The notes beneath the pieces are model-generated. The model saw nothing but the letters and a program-made list of their open reading frames with translations, did not search any database and had not been told where the DNA came from. From NCBI GenBank assembly GCA_037179385.1, contig CM074185.1, positions 11,956,922-12,020,921 of the forward strand: 64,000 bases of DNA, read 5' to 3'. Position numbers and translations under genes: made by a program. This document shows positions 13,301-25,300 of this stretch, one piece after another (within the stretch, counting starts at the first letter, position 1; each line of letters starts with the position of its first letter). The DNA is from Holothuria scabra. Lineage: Eukaryota; Echinodermata; Holothuroidea; Aspidochirotida; Holothuriidae.

Positions 13301-16300
13301 TATCAAAATACTCACAATACAGGACATGCTGTGCAATATGAGCTACAGCACTCTGCAATTTTGAATTTGCTGTCAAGCAAAGAGCTGAGCCAATTAAGAA
13401 TTTCTGTAAATTACTATACTACAAAAATGTGCTTTAAGAGAGGCAAAAAATTCCAGTTAGGAGCATGAGTATAGTACTGTCAACTACAATCCTGGACAAA
13501 AATGATGGGACATTTTTGCCCAAATGTAGCAACATGTATGCAAAGACTCGTTGGTTTTCCAAAATCCCCTCCCCCCTAGTTCAATGTTGTTCTCGACAAA
13601 ATATTCTCAAAATTTCAAAAATTCCAACATTGAACGGGGGAGCGGGGGACGACTGTCCCATGTATTTTCGTCCAGGATTGTCTGAATGACTGTACACATG
13701 TATGGGAGCATACGGTTTCACCGCAGAACAGCTGCCGTAGAGTGAAGGAGCATAAAACATTTTTTAATTTTGGCAGTAATGTGTAAATCTTGGGTTTAAG
13801 TTTAATAATAAATGTAGAGGGACAGTGGCATGATTAATCACTGATTTCAACCCTTTCTAGATGATCATGCACGATACAAAGCTGACAGGACATAAACTAA
13901 TCTAACCAGTCGTTTCAATATTTGGGTAAACCAGGGCTTGGGATGAGCGAATTCTAAACCGGTGAAAGTGCCCATTTAAATTTTTAGACGGCATTCAAAT
14001 ATGAAGTAAAAGAAGAGGAATAAATTCTTGATACCATGTGAAGTTAAAAATAACATCTTTTATGAGAAACAATGAGAAAAAATTACTTTGAACACAAAAT
14101 TCGTCACTGAGAACAGGCTTCTGGTGAAATTGCCTTTAATTTGATATAGCGACCCCACAATTAACGATCTACCATTGACCTGACAATGATCTACCGTTGA
14201 CCTACACAGTATTTAAATGGAACTGACGGTCGACCGCACATTTTTATGAAGGGACCTGTTTCAAAATTATAATTTCAGCAAATTTTATGGTTGACCGTGG
14301 CAAACGAGGAATAAACTGCATTGGAGGAAACTATTTATTACTGCAGTAATGTGAAATGCACTCATCTTTACATGCCCCAATTTTGCATGTTTATGACGTC
14401 ATCCGTGGTGAAAAAAATAATAAAAACAAACGGTAGATCGTCTGGTTTACCCTAGTTTAGAGATCGCAGTCAGAGCAAGGCGCCCTCTTCTTTAGTCTGT
14501 GGCTTATTTTCAAAGTTCAAACTGGTTATTTTAATGTTCCTACTTTCGGCTGAATGAAAGAATCGTTCCGCTTTGGCATTGATTAAATAATTTTTTTAAT
14601 TATTTCATGAGAAATAGCTGTAAGTTTATTAACTACTTAAATAAACTTTTTGTTACCTAGATTGCAAAATGGAGAATTTTACTGTATCCTTCCCTAATGC
14701 GACTTTCCTATCACGGCTTTCAAACTTGTCCCAAAAATGCCACCGCTTCAACACGATCTACAGTATACATGCACGCTCCCATATATGTGTACAGCAGTTC
14801 AGACAATCCTGGACAAAAATGATGGGACATTTTTGCCCAAATGTAGCAACACGTATGCAAAGACTCGTTGGTTTTCCAAAATCCCCTCCCCCCTAGTTCA
14901 ATGTTGTTCTCGACAAAATATTCTCAAAATTTCAAAAATTCCAACATTGAACGGGGGAGCGGGGGACGACTGTCCCATGTATTTTGTTCAGGATTGTAGA
15001 TAAAAAGGTAAAATTGAAGAAAGGGTTATCCTTAATGGGAATATGTTTCAAGTTAAAGTTTGGTTTCAAATGCAGTTCAAACATGCACGGTTTCTGTCAG
15101 AGGGGGAAAGGGGGGATTCCCCCCCCCCTTTTCAGAAGAAGATGGGTAAAATCCCCCCTTTACATTTCCATGAAAATTAGAAAATTGTCAATATCTTGGT
15201 TTCTTACATTATAAAGAGGACATTTTTGTAGCAATGTTTGAACTTACACAAATAAATGGCCTTTAAAAACCTTCAAATTGCACCTTACAGGGGCCTTGAA
15301 GCAAGCTTTTGTCCCCCTGAACCCACTCATAACTTTAGCCTAGGACAGCATCAATTTGGACTTGGGGTTTAGAAGTAATAAATCCCCCCCCCCCTTTTTG
15401 TGTTTCTGGCGGAATCCCTGACATGGTATAAATCTTTCCCTTTTGTCACTTCTCACTACAGGGTGGACACACTGTTCAATGGGCATATTCTACAAGCCCC
15501 AGCCCACAAAATACCCAACAAAATAGCCACTTAAGTACAGACAGCTGCAAAATACCCATAGTAAAGCAATGCTTAGGGCTTTTACAGGCTCTTGTTCATT
15601 ACTAACACTATTGCAGTAATGTTTGCAAAATGTTCATGGACTCACAATGACATTTTTTCCAGTACTAAAAAATGTCAACTTTTGAATTTGTGGACAAGTT
15701 TCTTTAGGTCCCAATATAAGGACAAATGACAAAATGTACAGCATCATTGCTGCAAGACATACTGCAGTGACAGAATGAGAAATACAAAAAGAGACAATTA
15801 GGCTATGAGAAGTCACATGAAAGTCTATCAATTACGAAAACAAAAATTTGAATAATAACAAACCTCTCTTTATTCTGTTTGAATTCTTTAATGCAGTCAG
15901 TGTCACCAATGATGGATTGGCTGACGTTGGTGAGGGGTAAACACCCCATGTCCCCATAATGAATCTCCTGGGCCATATCTCGGGTGCAAATAGCCAAAGC
16001 ATATCTGTCCAGCTGATTGAGGAGATATGTCATCAACAGCAGAAAGAGGACATAAAGGGGATAAAACCCAACCTCATAAAAACGGGGTGACTCCGCCATC
16101 TTGCTTGTATTAGCAGAGCCTGAGTAAATTAAAGCAGATAAAATACAAAGTAAGCTTTTTAATCACAATATCAGACTGAACACTTTAGAGGACAATGGAA
16201 GTTGCCCCTTAGTTACTTTGAAATGTTCAACAGCCAGATCAAACGGGTTACAGTACTTCTTACTATTTTGCTTCCAAGTATCTTTTCACAATATTTTAGG

Positions 16301-19300
16301 TTAGTTAGTTACAGTAGATAAGATTTAAAGACACACCAACACAAATGTGTTATGTAGTGCCATACTGTTAAAATACTGTTCAAGTCCTCCCGTGAAGTCC
16401 CCTCTTACAACAGGCGGGGAATACATGGCTGTGGGATAATTCTACAACCTCCAGCCCACAGGGGGACACCCATGGGGACTTGTTCAGTTTTGTCGCGCCG
16501 AAAACCCGCCAGTCACGGGATGAGTAATAACAGTCTTATGTGAGCAATATAGGCAATAGTCGGGGACAAACTTCTGGCCACACACAACCTCTTCAGCCCA
16601 CCTGGATGCCGTTTTACATCATACTCAGAACCCACAATTTTTAGGACTTTGTGGTACACCAACCCAATGAGTTACCCTACTGTAAATTTCATAATTTATA
16701 CAATATTTTAGGACTCCACGATACACTAACCCAATGAGTTGTTAACTCTACTAAATTTCATAATTTACACATTTTAGGACTTCATGATACACTAACCCAA
16801 TGAGTTACCCTCCAAAATTTCACAATTTACTGATAAAAATACTGTATTACTATACTGTACATGATCATAGTAACATGATGTATAAAGGGCCAATCATGAA
16901 CAAGGGTAGACTACTACACCTATCCAAATTGGAGTGACAGCAATTTCCACTTTCACTGTATAAAAACCATTTGCACACTGCCATATGCTATGGACCACAC
17001 CCTTGGAAATGGGTTCTGAATGATCTAACCATATCAAGCTGAAAAGTTTCATCAATCTTGGACAAATATGTTTACTTTGCAGAAAAGTTTGTTATGAAGG
17101 GTTGCCTTTTAAAAAAGAAATAGATTATTTTACTTCTTAATAAGTTCTGCATTTTGAAAATGTCTATTCTGCAAATTCCTTGTGTGTAGTCCACACCCTG
17201 CAAAACTGTAGATCTGACATGATGTAGGCCTACACAGTACTGTATGTATGTTGAAAGTGAAATCACAACACTAAACTTAAAAATTTCAATTTACAGTTTT
17301 ATACAAGGGGAGAGTCATTTATCTAACTGAGCAGTACAGGCAGTTGGGCACAGGAAATACATGCTGTGACTTGGCAATAACTGCCCCTTACGTAGATAAA
17401 TGGCTCTGCCCTTATTTAGAATGATACTTCCTGCTAATGTCTTCCTGAAAACTTGCTGTTACACCAGCATTCTTTTCTGGCTCACTTCGCTTAGCCTTGT
17501 CAGCCATTTCTTGGACATGACACAAAAGTTTATGCCTAGTATTTGTACATTTTACAGGTACGTAAAAAAAAAACAGAAGAAACAGTACACCACATTGCAC
17601 AGCATACCAATCATCACACAGTCTGTCAACTGTAAAATCACAGTCCTTCAAAATCACTTTAGTTTAAAAAACACAGACTTAAATGAGCGAAGAAAACCTA
17701 GAGTTATGCAGGTATGATTAATATACACAATTTGAACAGAACATACAGAACTGTATGTGTGTAGTACTGTATTGTATGCTTTCATACAGTACACCTGTAA
17801 TTCAGTTCTTGGTGCACAGCTTTTATAATACTTCTGTACAGGAACTGTTATGAATTAAAGGCACTGCAGCAATACAAATAAAATTTTCATCAGCAAAGAT
17901 GTAAGAACACCACTTAGCTTTCTTCAGATAAACCAGTTGCTCACGTAAAATTGCTTGCGTAAAATTAATGTGAGAAGTGCATTTGCACACCTGGAACTCA
18001 TATAAATCTAATCTACTAAAGTTTGATAAAACAGCACTCCTAAAAGAGCAATTTATTTAGTAAGGAGTGTGGTTTGTAGGAAAATTTTAAAATTCAGTGT
18101 CTAAATTCTGAACCGTGTAGGGGGGTATCTTCATCTGTATCTAGAAGTGGAATGCACTGTACAACACAACACTCCCATGTGGAATCACGGATGCAATGTT
18201 GATTGCGCCCAAGAGTAAACATTAAGTCCTCCCACATGGGGGAGCTGCAAACCTGAGCTAAAAATTGCTTGGAGTCCTCAACATCTTTTGTAGTCTGATA
18301 GAGAAGGCTCCAATCTCTAACAGTAAGATAAAAGAAGCCGTTTTGGAAGATAGCACTCCTTGCTGGTTTGAATTTGTCCAAATGATAATGCCTACTGTAC
18401 GTGTAGCATGCTGCTGGTCTGGGACAAGTGTTGTAAAGTAGGAGGTTTTGAATTGGCAAATGCTACAGTAGGAAGCCAAATCTACCTTTGTGAAAAACCA
18501 CTAGCCTGTTGGCAGTTTGTCTGTTTTTAAGACTATCCCATCTCAGGGTTCAAAATTAGCATTGGCTTATCACCTGTCCGCCGGGCTTTCATTCCTTGTA
18601 CTGTAAGTCACTTGCCCGGACACGTTTCACTAGCCAGTAATGTGTGAGTCACAGTTCCTGTATCAGGCTTGTACCTAGCCTGATGCAACGAACATGTGGG
18701 TGCTTGTATAACGTTAGGCCTATGTGCACAACCTGCCGAAATGCATAGCCAGAACGAACCTTCTTTTACATGAAAATACTTTCAAACTTTAAAGTAAATC
18801 AATAAGGCTTGGTACAGTAGAAAAACAGTTCGTTTACCTCATAGATGAAACGGAAATAAAAGTCCGCATTTCTTTCACATACTGTATATGGGTACAGCTA
18901 TGAAACTGGTTTGTTATATCAACAAAATTTAATATAATAACACTGGTTTTGGCCATAATTTTTTTTAAGGAATAAGCAGGATTGGACTTGCCTGACGGGC
19001 TTAGCTGACTAAAATTGTACTTGCCCACACAAACCTTTGACTAGCCCCGGGCTATTTCGAACCTGTCCTGCCTTAGATCCTTCAACACTTTAGTGGAAGT
19101 ATACCTCAAGTGAAAAAATTCAAAAATATATTTTAACATGCATGAAAACTGAATCCTATCAGTCCACTTCCCATCTTCATTGGACATTCCTGAGCTGAGA
19201 TATAAAATGTCGAAGTCTATTCACGTAACTTAAAATCTTAAATTGAACAATAATTTGTGAACATCAGGGTTTCCGTCAGAGGGGGAAAGGGGGAGGGATT

Positions 19301-22300
19301 TGTCCCCCCTTTTCAGAAGAAGGTGGGTAAGAATCCCCCCCCCCCTTTGATTTCCATAAAAATTAGAAAATTAGCAATATCTTGGTTTTTTTACTTAAAA
19401 AGACGACACTTTTGCAGCAATGTTTGAAGTTACACAAATAAATGGCCTTTAAGGCCTTCAAATTGCACCTTACAGGGACCTTGAAGCAAGCTTTTGTCCC
19501 CCTGAACCCACTCATATCTTTATTCAAGGGCAGCATCAATTTGGACTTGGGGTTTAGCAGTAATAAATCCCCGCCCCCCCCTTTTTTTGTGTTTCTGGCA
19601 GAATCCCTGAACATGTCCTTGTTGTACTACTCAAATTACAATCTTTGTATTTCTTTGTTTTTCTGAAAATTACTGCACTTCTGTACCAAGGTTTGATAGC
19701 ACTCTTACTCTTATGGTGTGGTGTAATTCATTACCCCCTCTGTTTGCAACATGCTACAGTATGCAAGCAATCAGGAAGTGTTCAAGTTCATAAAAAAAAA
19801 AATCAGTTTTTTAAAGGGAAAGTCACAACAAAAAAGTCACAAATTATTGCATAATGGACCTATTTAAATGGATAAACTTCAACATTTTATGTCTCAGCCC
19901 ACAAATGTCCTACAGTATGAAGATGAATGATAGACTGTTAGAATTTATTTTTCAGGCTCTTTCATATATCTTTTTCAATTTTTTGACTTGGAGGTAAACT
20001 TTAAACTACTGCACTCTGGGAGAAATAGTCATTAAATCAAACCTAGCAGCCCAACTTGTATCTGTGCATCCAGGTCTTTTCAAGCGACATTGAGTTGCAC
20101 ATCTTTATTTGCACAGATGTGTGCATAACTAGTTGAACTGTAACCAAGCACAGTACTTACTTTATACTGTAGGTCTACTCTCAGGGTTTCAGCCAGAATG
20201 ATCAGAGCATGGCCCTCAAGCTAGGTTGTCCAAGTAAAGTGACTAGTTTTTTAAAGTTAACTATTTGTGACTACTTTCCTATTTGACTAATTTTCAACTG
20301 CTCTTTGTCTGTGAAATGTGGCTCATGGATTACTCAGCCAATATTTGACCACATGGTCATGCAATACTTCAATGTCTATCACACACAATTTAGAGTACAA
20401 GTACAATTTTGGAACAGGGGTACCGAAATTCTCAACTGGCTCAGCTCTTTGACTGACAGCTAATTCAAACAATGCAGAGTACCAAAGCTTATATTACAGA
20501 GCATGAGTGGTACTGAGAGTGTTTTGATTACATAAAATGAATTTTTCTTTACTCACCTTGAAGCAATAAACTGAGATTGTATCTGGATGAGCATGAATTT
20601 CAGACAATTGTGGGAGGGGCTTACAGTAAGTAAGAAGGTTAGGAGAATTGGTACTGTTTGGAGTGAGAAAACTGGGCCTTTAATTCCCAAAGCTAACCTT
20701 CTTTCAAATGTATGTTTTGCTGCATGAGAGTTAAGCCAAGTAGCATTTTCAAGAGTGCCTTGTTAAGCCTTTGTCAAGCCCTTGTCACACATAGCCTACT
20801 GTTAGCCTAGTTCCGAGTTGTTTTTTAAGTTACTGTAGCATAGTTGGGCCTACTCCTTGGGCCTTTACTCCACAATAGGCCTATATTAGGTTCTGGTTGG
20901 TGACAGTACTGTAGTATACTACATGCCACGCCACGGTCCTGTTCAAAGACTTAGTTAAAGGCTGAACACTGGGTCCTCTGTCATGCATGTCGGGAAAGGC
21001 ACACGCGTGACCAATTTCGGCATGAAACCAAAAAGCGGGCAAATGGAAACTTCGTTTGAAGAGTGTTTGTGTGTAGGGGGGGGCAAGGAAAGTGTTACAG
21101 AATTGATACTCAACAGGTATCAATGGAATGTACAATTACTGGAAAGGTACAGTACAACTGAGTATCATAAATGCCAAAATGCACATTTCACTTCCTCATC
21201 CATGCATACGCCTACCAGGGAGTTGAATATGAAGTTATTCGGTATCTGGTTTGCTTGCTAATCTCGGCCAATCTATAATGCTTTGCTTTAATGGGCCATA
21301 TTTGAAAAAAATTGATTTGCAGAATAACCACATAAACTTTTACCTAAAAGACCTTTAAGGATATAGACACAAAGTATTTGCAAGTTACTGAAGTAAATTT
21401 AGTAATGTGAAGGATATTCATGTTTTAGCAAATGCAATTGCATCTCGAATTGTCTTTAGCCCTGATTAAATTGACTTGGGACACCTCATAAGTCGGCAGG
21501 GTTTTTGTTTTTATTTTGCTTTTGTTTTTTGCGTGTTCTTAATTTGACACGCCCTCCTTCTTGCGGAATTCCATGCATACCTGTACATTGCTTTTCCTTT
21601 ACCTTTTTTATTCAGCATACAGTACAAACAGTATTGCTTTCAATGGAGGGTTTTGCTTTACCATCCGGTACAGAAAATAGCTCAGCTGAATTCAGATTTT
21701 TTCCAATCATTTAGTTTACCTTTACCACTTGTGCTTATTCAAATATGTCTTTCATATTTCATGAAATGACCATGCAAGCATGTTCTTCCTGTAGAGAAGA
21801 GTTACTGTGTAAATGCAGTAGTCTTAATTTTGAAATACTCCTGAGAAAAAAACAAAGGAAAATGGTGAACATAAAAGTTCAGTAACCAGCAGGTTGTGTA
21901 TTGAGATGACAATCTAAGCAAACTTAAATCTGTTGCACATAAATGTACATGAGGTAAAATAACTGGCTTTTCTTGAACCAGTAACTTCCATTCTTAAAAT
22001 GTGTCATGCATCATGACTCGGCCAAAAATGTGGAGACAAAAAAAAATACTGTACCCCACCCGGTTCTCCACCCAAATGAACATCATACAGTATTTTTGTA
22101 CTTTTCTCCAAGAACCTGAGAAATTTGTTTACAATGCATTGACTGGCAGCTCTTTCTTCACAGCTCTCGTATTAACCTGCCCTGAACTCATTTTGTAGCA
22201 AGTCAATCATACCAAATGAGCACCCCTCTCTTTACTGGCCCTTCATTCCCCATCCCTTGTGCAGGGTTTTCTGTAGGTTTGAATTGAATGTTGCCCATCT

Positions 22301-25300
22301 GGTGGATTGCTGGTCTGGGGGGGTACAAGGGGAAGGGGTGCCCCCCTCCCCTTTTGGAAATTTTGTGACTTATGCAAGTGGCTAGACGCAAAATGGTGAC
22401 ACTTTTAAGGCAAATTAGTCAACACAATTTCTGTATTAAAAGTCAACGCAAAAACATTAGCACTGAAACTCACATTCCTACAAATTTTGATCTACTGATA
22501 GCGATCACATTGCCTTTATATCACTTAATTTCTGCTTCAAAAGTTTTGGTTCATCGGCATGGCTTTTATTTAGCGCTGGCACCAGATGATTTCAGTATCC
22601 CCGGTTGGCCGTTATTTCGCGCCCGTTGCTCACCAAAATTGACATAATTGGGCCGGCTTGCAATCTTACAAGTTTAGGATAGAAAATATTGGGGATATTT
22701 CTGTTCGTTTTACGAACGGGATACCATTTTTGTAGGCGTAATACTTTCACTTCAAAAGTGGAGATACAAATCAACTGTTAAATACAGTACTGTAGAATTG
22801 TTTGTAGTCAATGTCACATGCCCTTTGATAATTTATTTCTTAGGCCAACTTCGTGCTCTGTCTAGTTTTCATCCCCCAGTTATGTCAGAACATTTGCATT
22901 GTTTCACTGCACTGGGTTGTAGTTGCGTTAATGTACAGTCTGTAGCTTCTCTCCTGCTTTAGCGAACCCCATGTAGAGCAATCATTCAAGATAATCTTTG
23001 CAGTTCTGGGAAGCAAAACAATTGCACCCGATTAACGTATCTTGTGGTTCCTTTTGGATACAAATATCCCCGTACATTTTAAGCAGTTCTAGTCCAAAAC
23101 TTACGTCTTGTTTAAAAAGATTCTGCAACTGAAATGCACATTAGTCAGATCCCCGAAAAAAAACACTTATGCAAAGATTTGTGATGCTGTTTCATGGTGA
23201 ATTTGGCACAGGGCTCACCCGGCTGCGCTAGCCAGCGATTGTCGTAACACAAACTCAACGGGAAAACTTGTCCCGAGACCGAGTATTTTCACACACTTAA
23301 TCACACAGGCGAAGGCGCGAGTTGTGATTGGCTGGCTAGAATCAACAGAATTGAACCAATCACGATGCAGGGATCAATTTAAATTTTGAAATGGATCGTA
23401 TGCATACTGTATGATGTCACCAAGCAAAACATAACGTCTTGTTTGGCGGAATAAACGGACACGCATGTAAGTCTACTGCATGCGTGGGCCAAGAAGTTTG
23501 CTGCACGGGACCAAGTGCATCACTGTTTTTGTTTGCAATGACGTCCCATGACAACATTGCAAAAGTCCTACTGTAAATAACAATACGGAAGGAATGCTAG
23601 AAATGACTTAATTTATGCAAGATAATAAGCACCGAACTTCACAAGATTCTAGGAGCTACATGTACAAAACATGCACAGACATGTATGCTAAGCTTGGGGA
23701 TTTGAAAAAAAGTTGAAACACTGCAGCTCGATAGTCTGTACAAGTTGTTTTGTGCAGGACAGTTTGTACAGCAACTTAAGCCGTGCTTTCTGTGAGTAAG
23801 CAAAAAAAAAAAAAAAACACATTGAATGCAAATCTAAATCCAATCTAAATCTAATTCCATGTAATACTACAGGGTTACAGCGGAAAATATCAAACAATCA
23901 CTTCCATGGCAGGGGTAAAATTTTACATTTGTGATTATCAATGCATCCCGTTTTGGCGGGAAGTTGAAGGATTGAGTTTACGGGAATTTTACGAAACTAA
24001 GGGAAAGTTTTAAGTATATTTTAGCCCCTTTTCAGTTTGCAAATAGCCTAATCGGTGGTAATGATCGAGTGAATGCCAGAATTTATAAAAGCAATGGAGC
24101 ACAATGCTGCAAGCATTAATCACAGATTGTGTGCGTAGCGATCTTTTATGAATACATGTTGGGAAAACAAGGGTTCTATGACATCATACACATAAGTTCC
24201 ATTGCACTTATTTTAAGTTACCTCTACATAAGAAACATCGTAACATCGTGATTGGTTCATTATTGCTTTTAATCAGCCAATCATACTAGCGACATCGTCA
24301 ATGCAGTTTTACTGTGTAGGAATTACGTGTAGAAACCAATCGTCTTCGTATAGAATTCTAATACTCCCATTGCATTTGTGCTACAATCAAATTTCCCAAT
24401 TTTTTGTTGTTGTCGGGCAAAACAGTTCAGACATGGATTATATACTGGGGGGTTAAGACTGCAGTGTTCGTTTGCATAACTTCATTTTCTGAGATGGTAA
24501 TATTGCAAGCCGACCCGAGCCCAATCATGTCAATTTTGGTGAGCGACGGGCGCGAAATAACGGCCAACCGGGGGTAAAAATCGTCCGGTGCCAGCGCTCA
24601 ATAAAAGCCATGCTGATGAACCAAAACTTTTGAAGCAGAAATTACAGTGATATATAGCCCATCATATCTCACTAGATCAAAATTTGTACGAATGTGAGTT
24701 TCAGTGCTAATATTTTTGCGTCAACTTACAGAAATGGTGTTGACGAATTTGCCTCAAAAGTGTCACCATTTTGCGTCTAGGGACTTGCATAAGTCACAAA
24801 ATTTCCAAAAGGGGAGGGGGACACTTATACCCTTCCCCCAGGCCAGCAATCCACCTAAGGACGCATCAGATGCGCGAAGTTCAATTCTAAACCCAGGGAA
24901 AACCCTGAGTAGGCCCTATGGGCTATACATACAGAGCTCTGACTTGCATGCAGTGGTATGTGCATGGAAGTTGAAAAAGTTTGTTGCAGTTTTACAAACA
25001 AGTCAATGATTTTGTCGTTTATTGTATTAACAACAAAAGCAATCGTTGACAGAGAGAACAAAAATTATGGAGGCTAGCTGGCAGCAATTTTGAACATCCC
25101 AGCCGTTTTTGAACGTCGCGGCCTCCTTGAATTTGAGGCTTGAACGTAACAGGGCGTGACATCTTAAAGGCCCAGGGAAAACCCTGTTGTGGTACCTCAA
25201 GACCAAATACTTTTTTGCAGCAAGTGCAATTAAACTTTACTGTCTCCCCCTTTACTCTCTGTGATAGCCATATGTACCAGAGACACTTCCTGACAAAGGT

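Noticed and set aside
15646..15761. Splice-flanked segment between transporter exons 2 and 3 (CTGCAG|TATGTC ... GTCATT|GTGAGT)
   Set aside because: Signals look good, but it is 116 nt long, reaches a TAA in the frame carried from exon 2, and would destroy the exact in-frame joint between exons 2 and 3. At most a poison exon.
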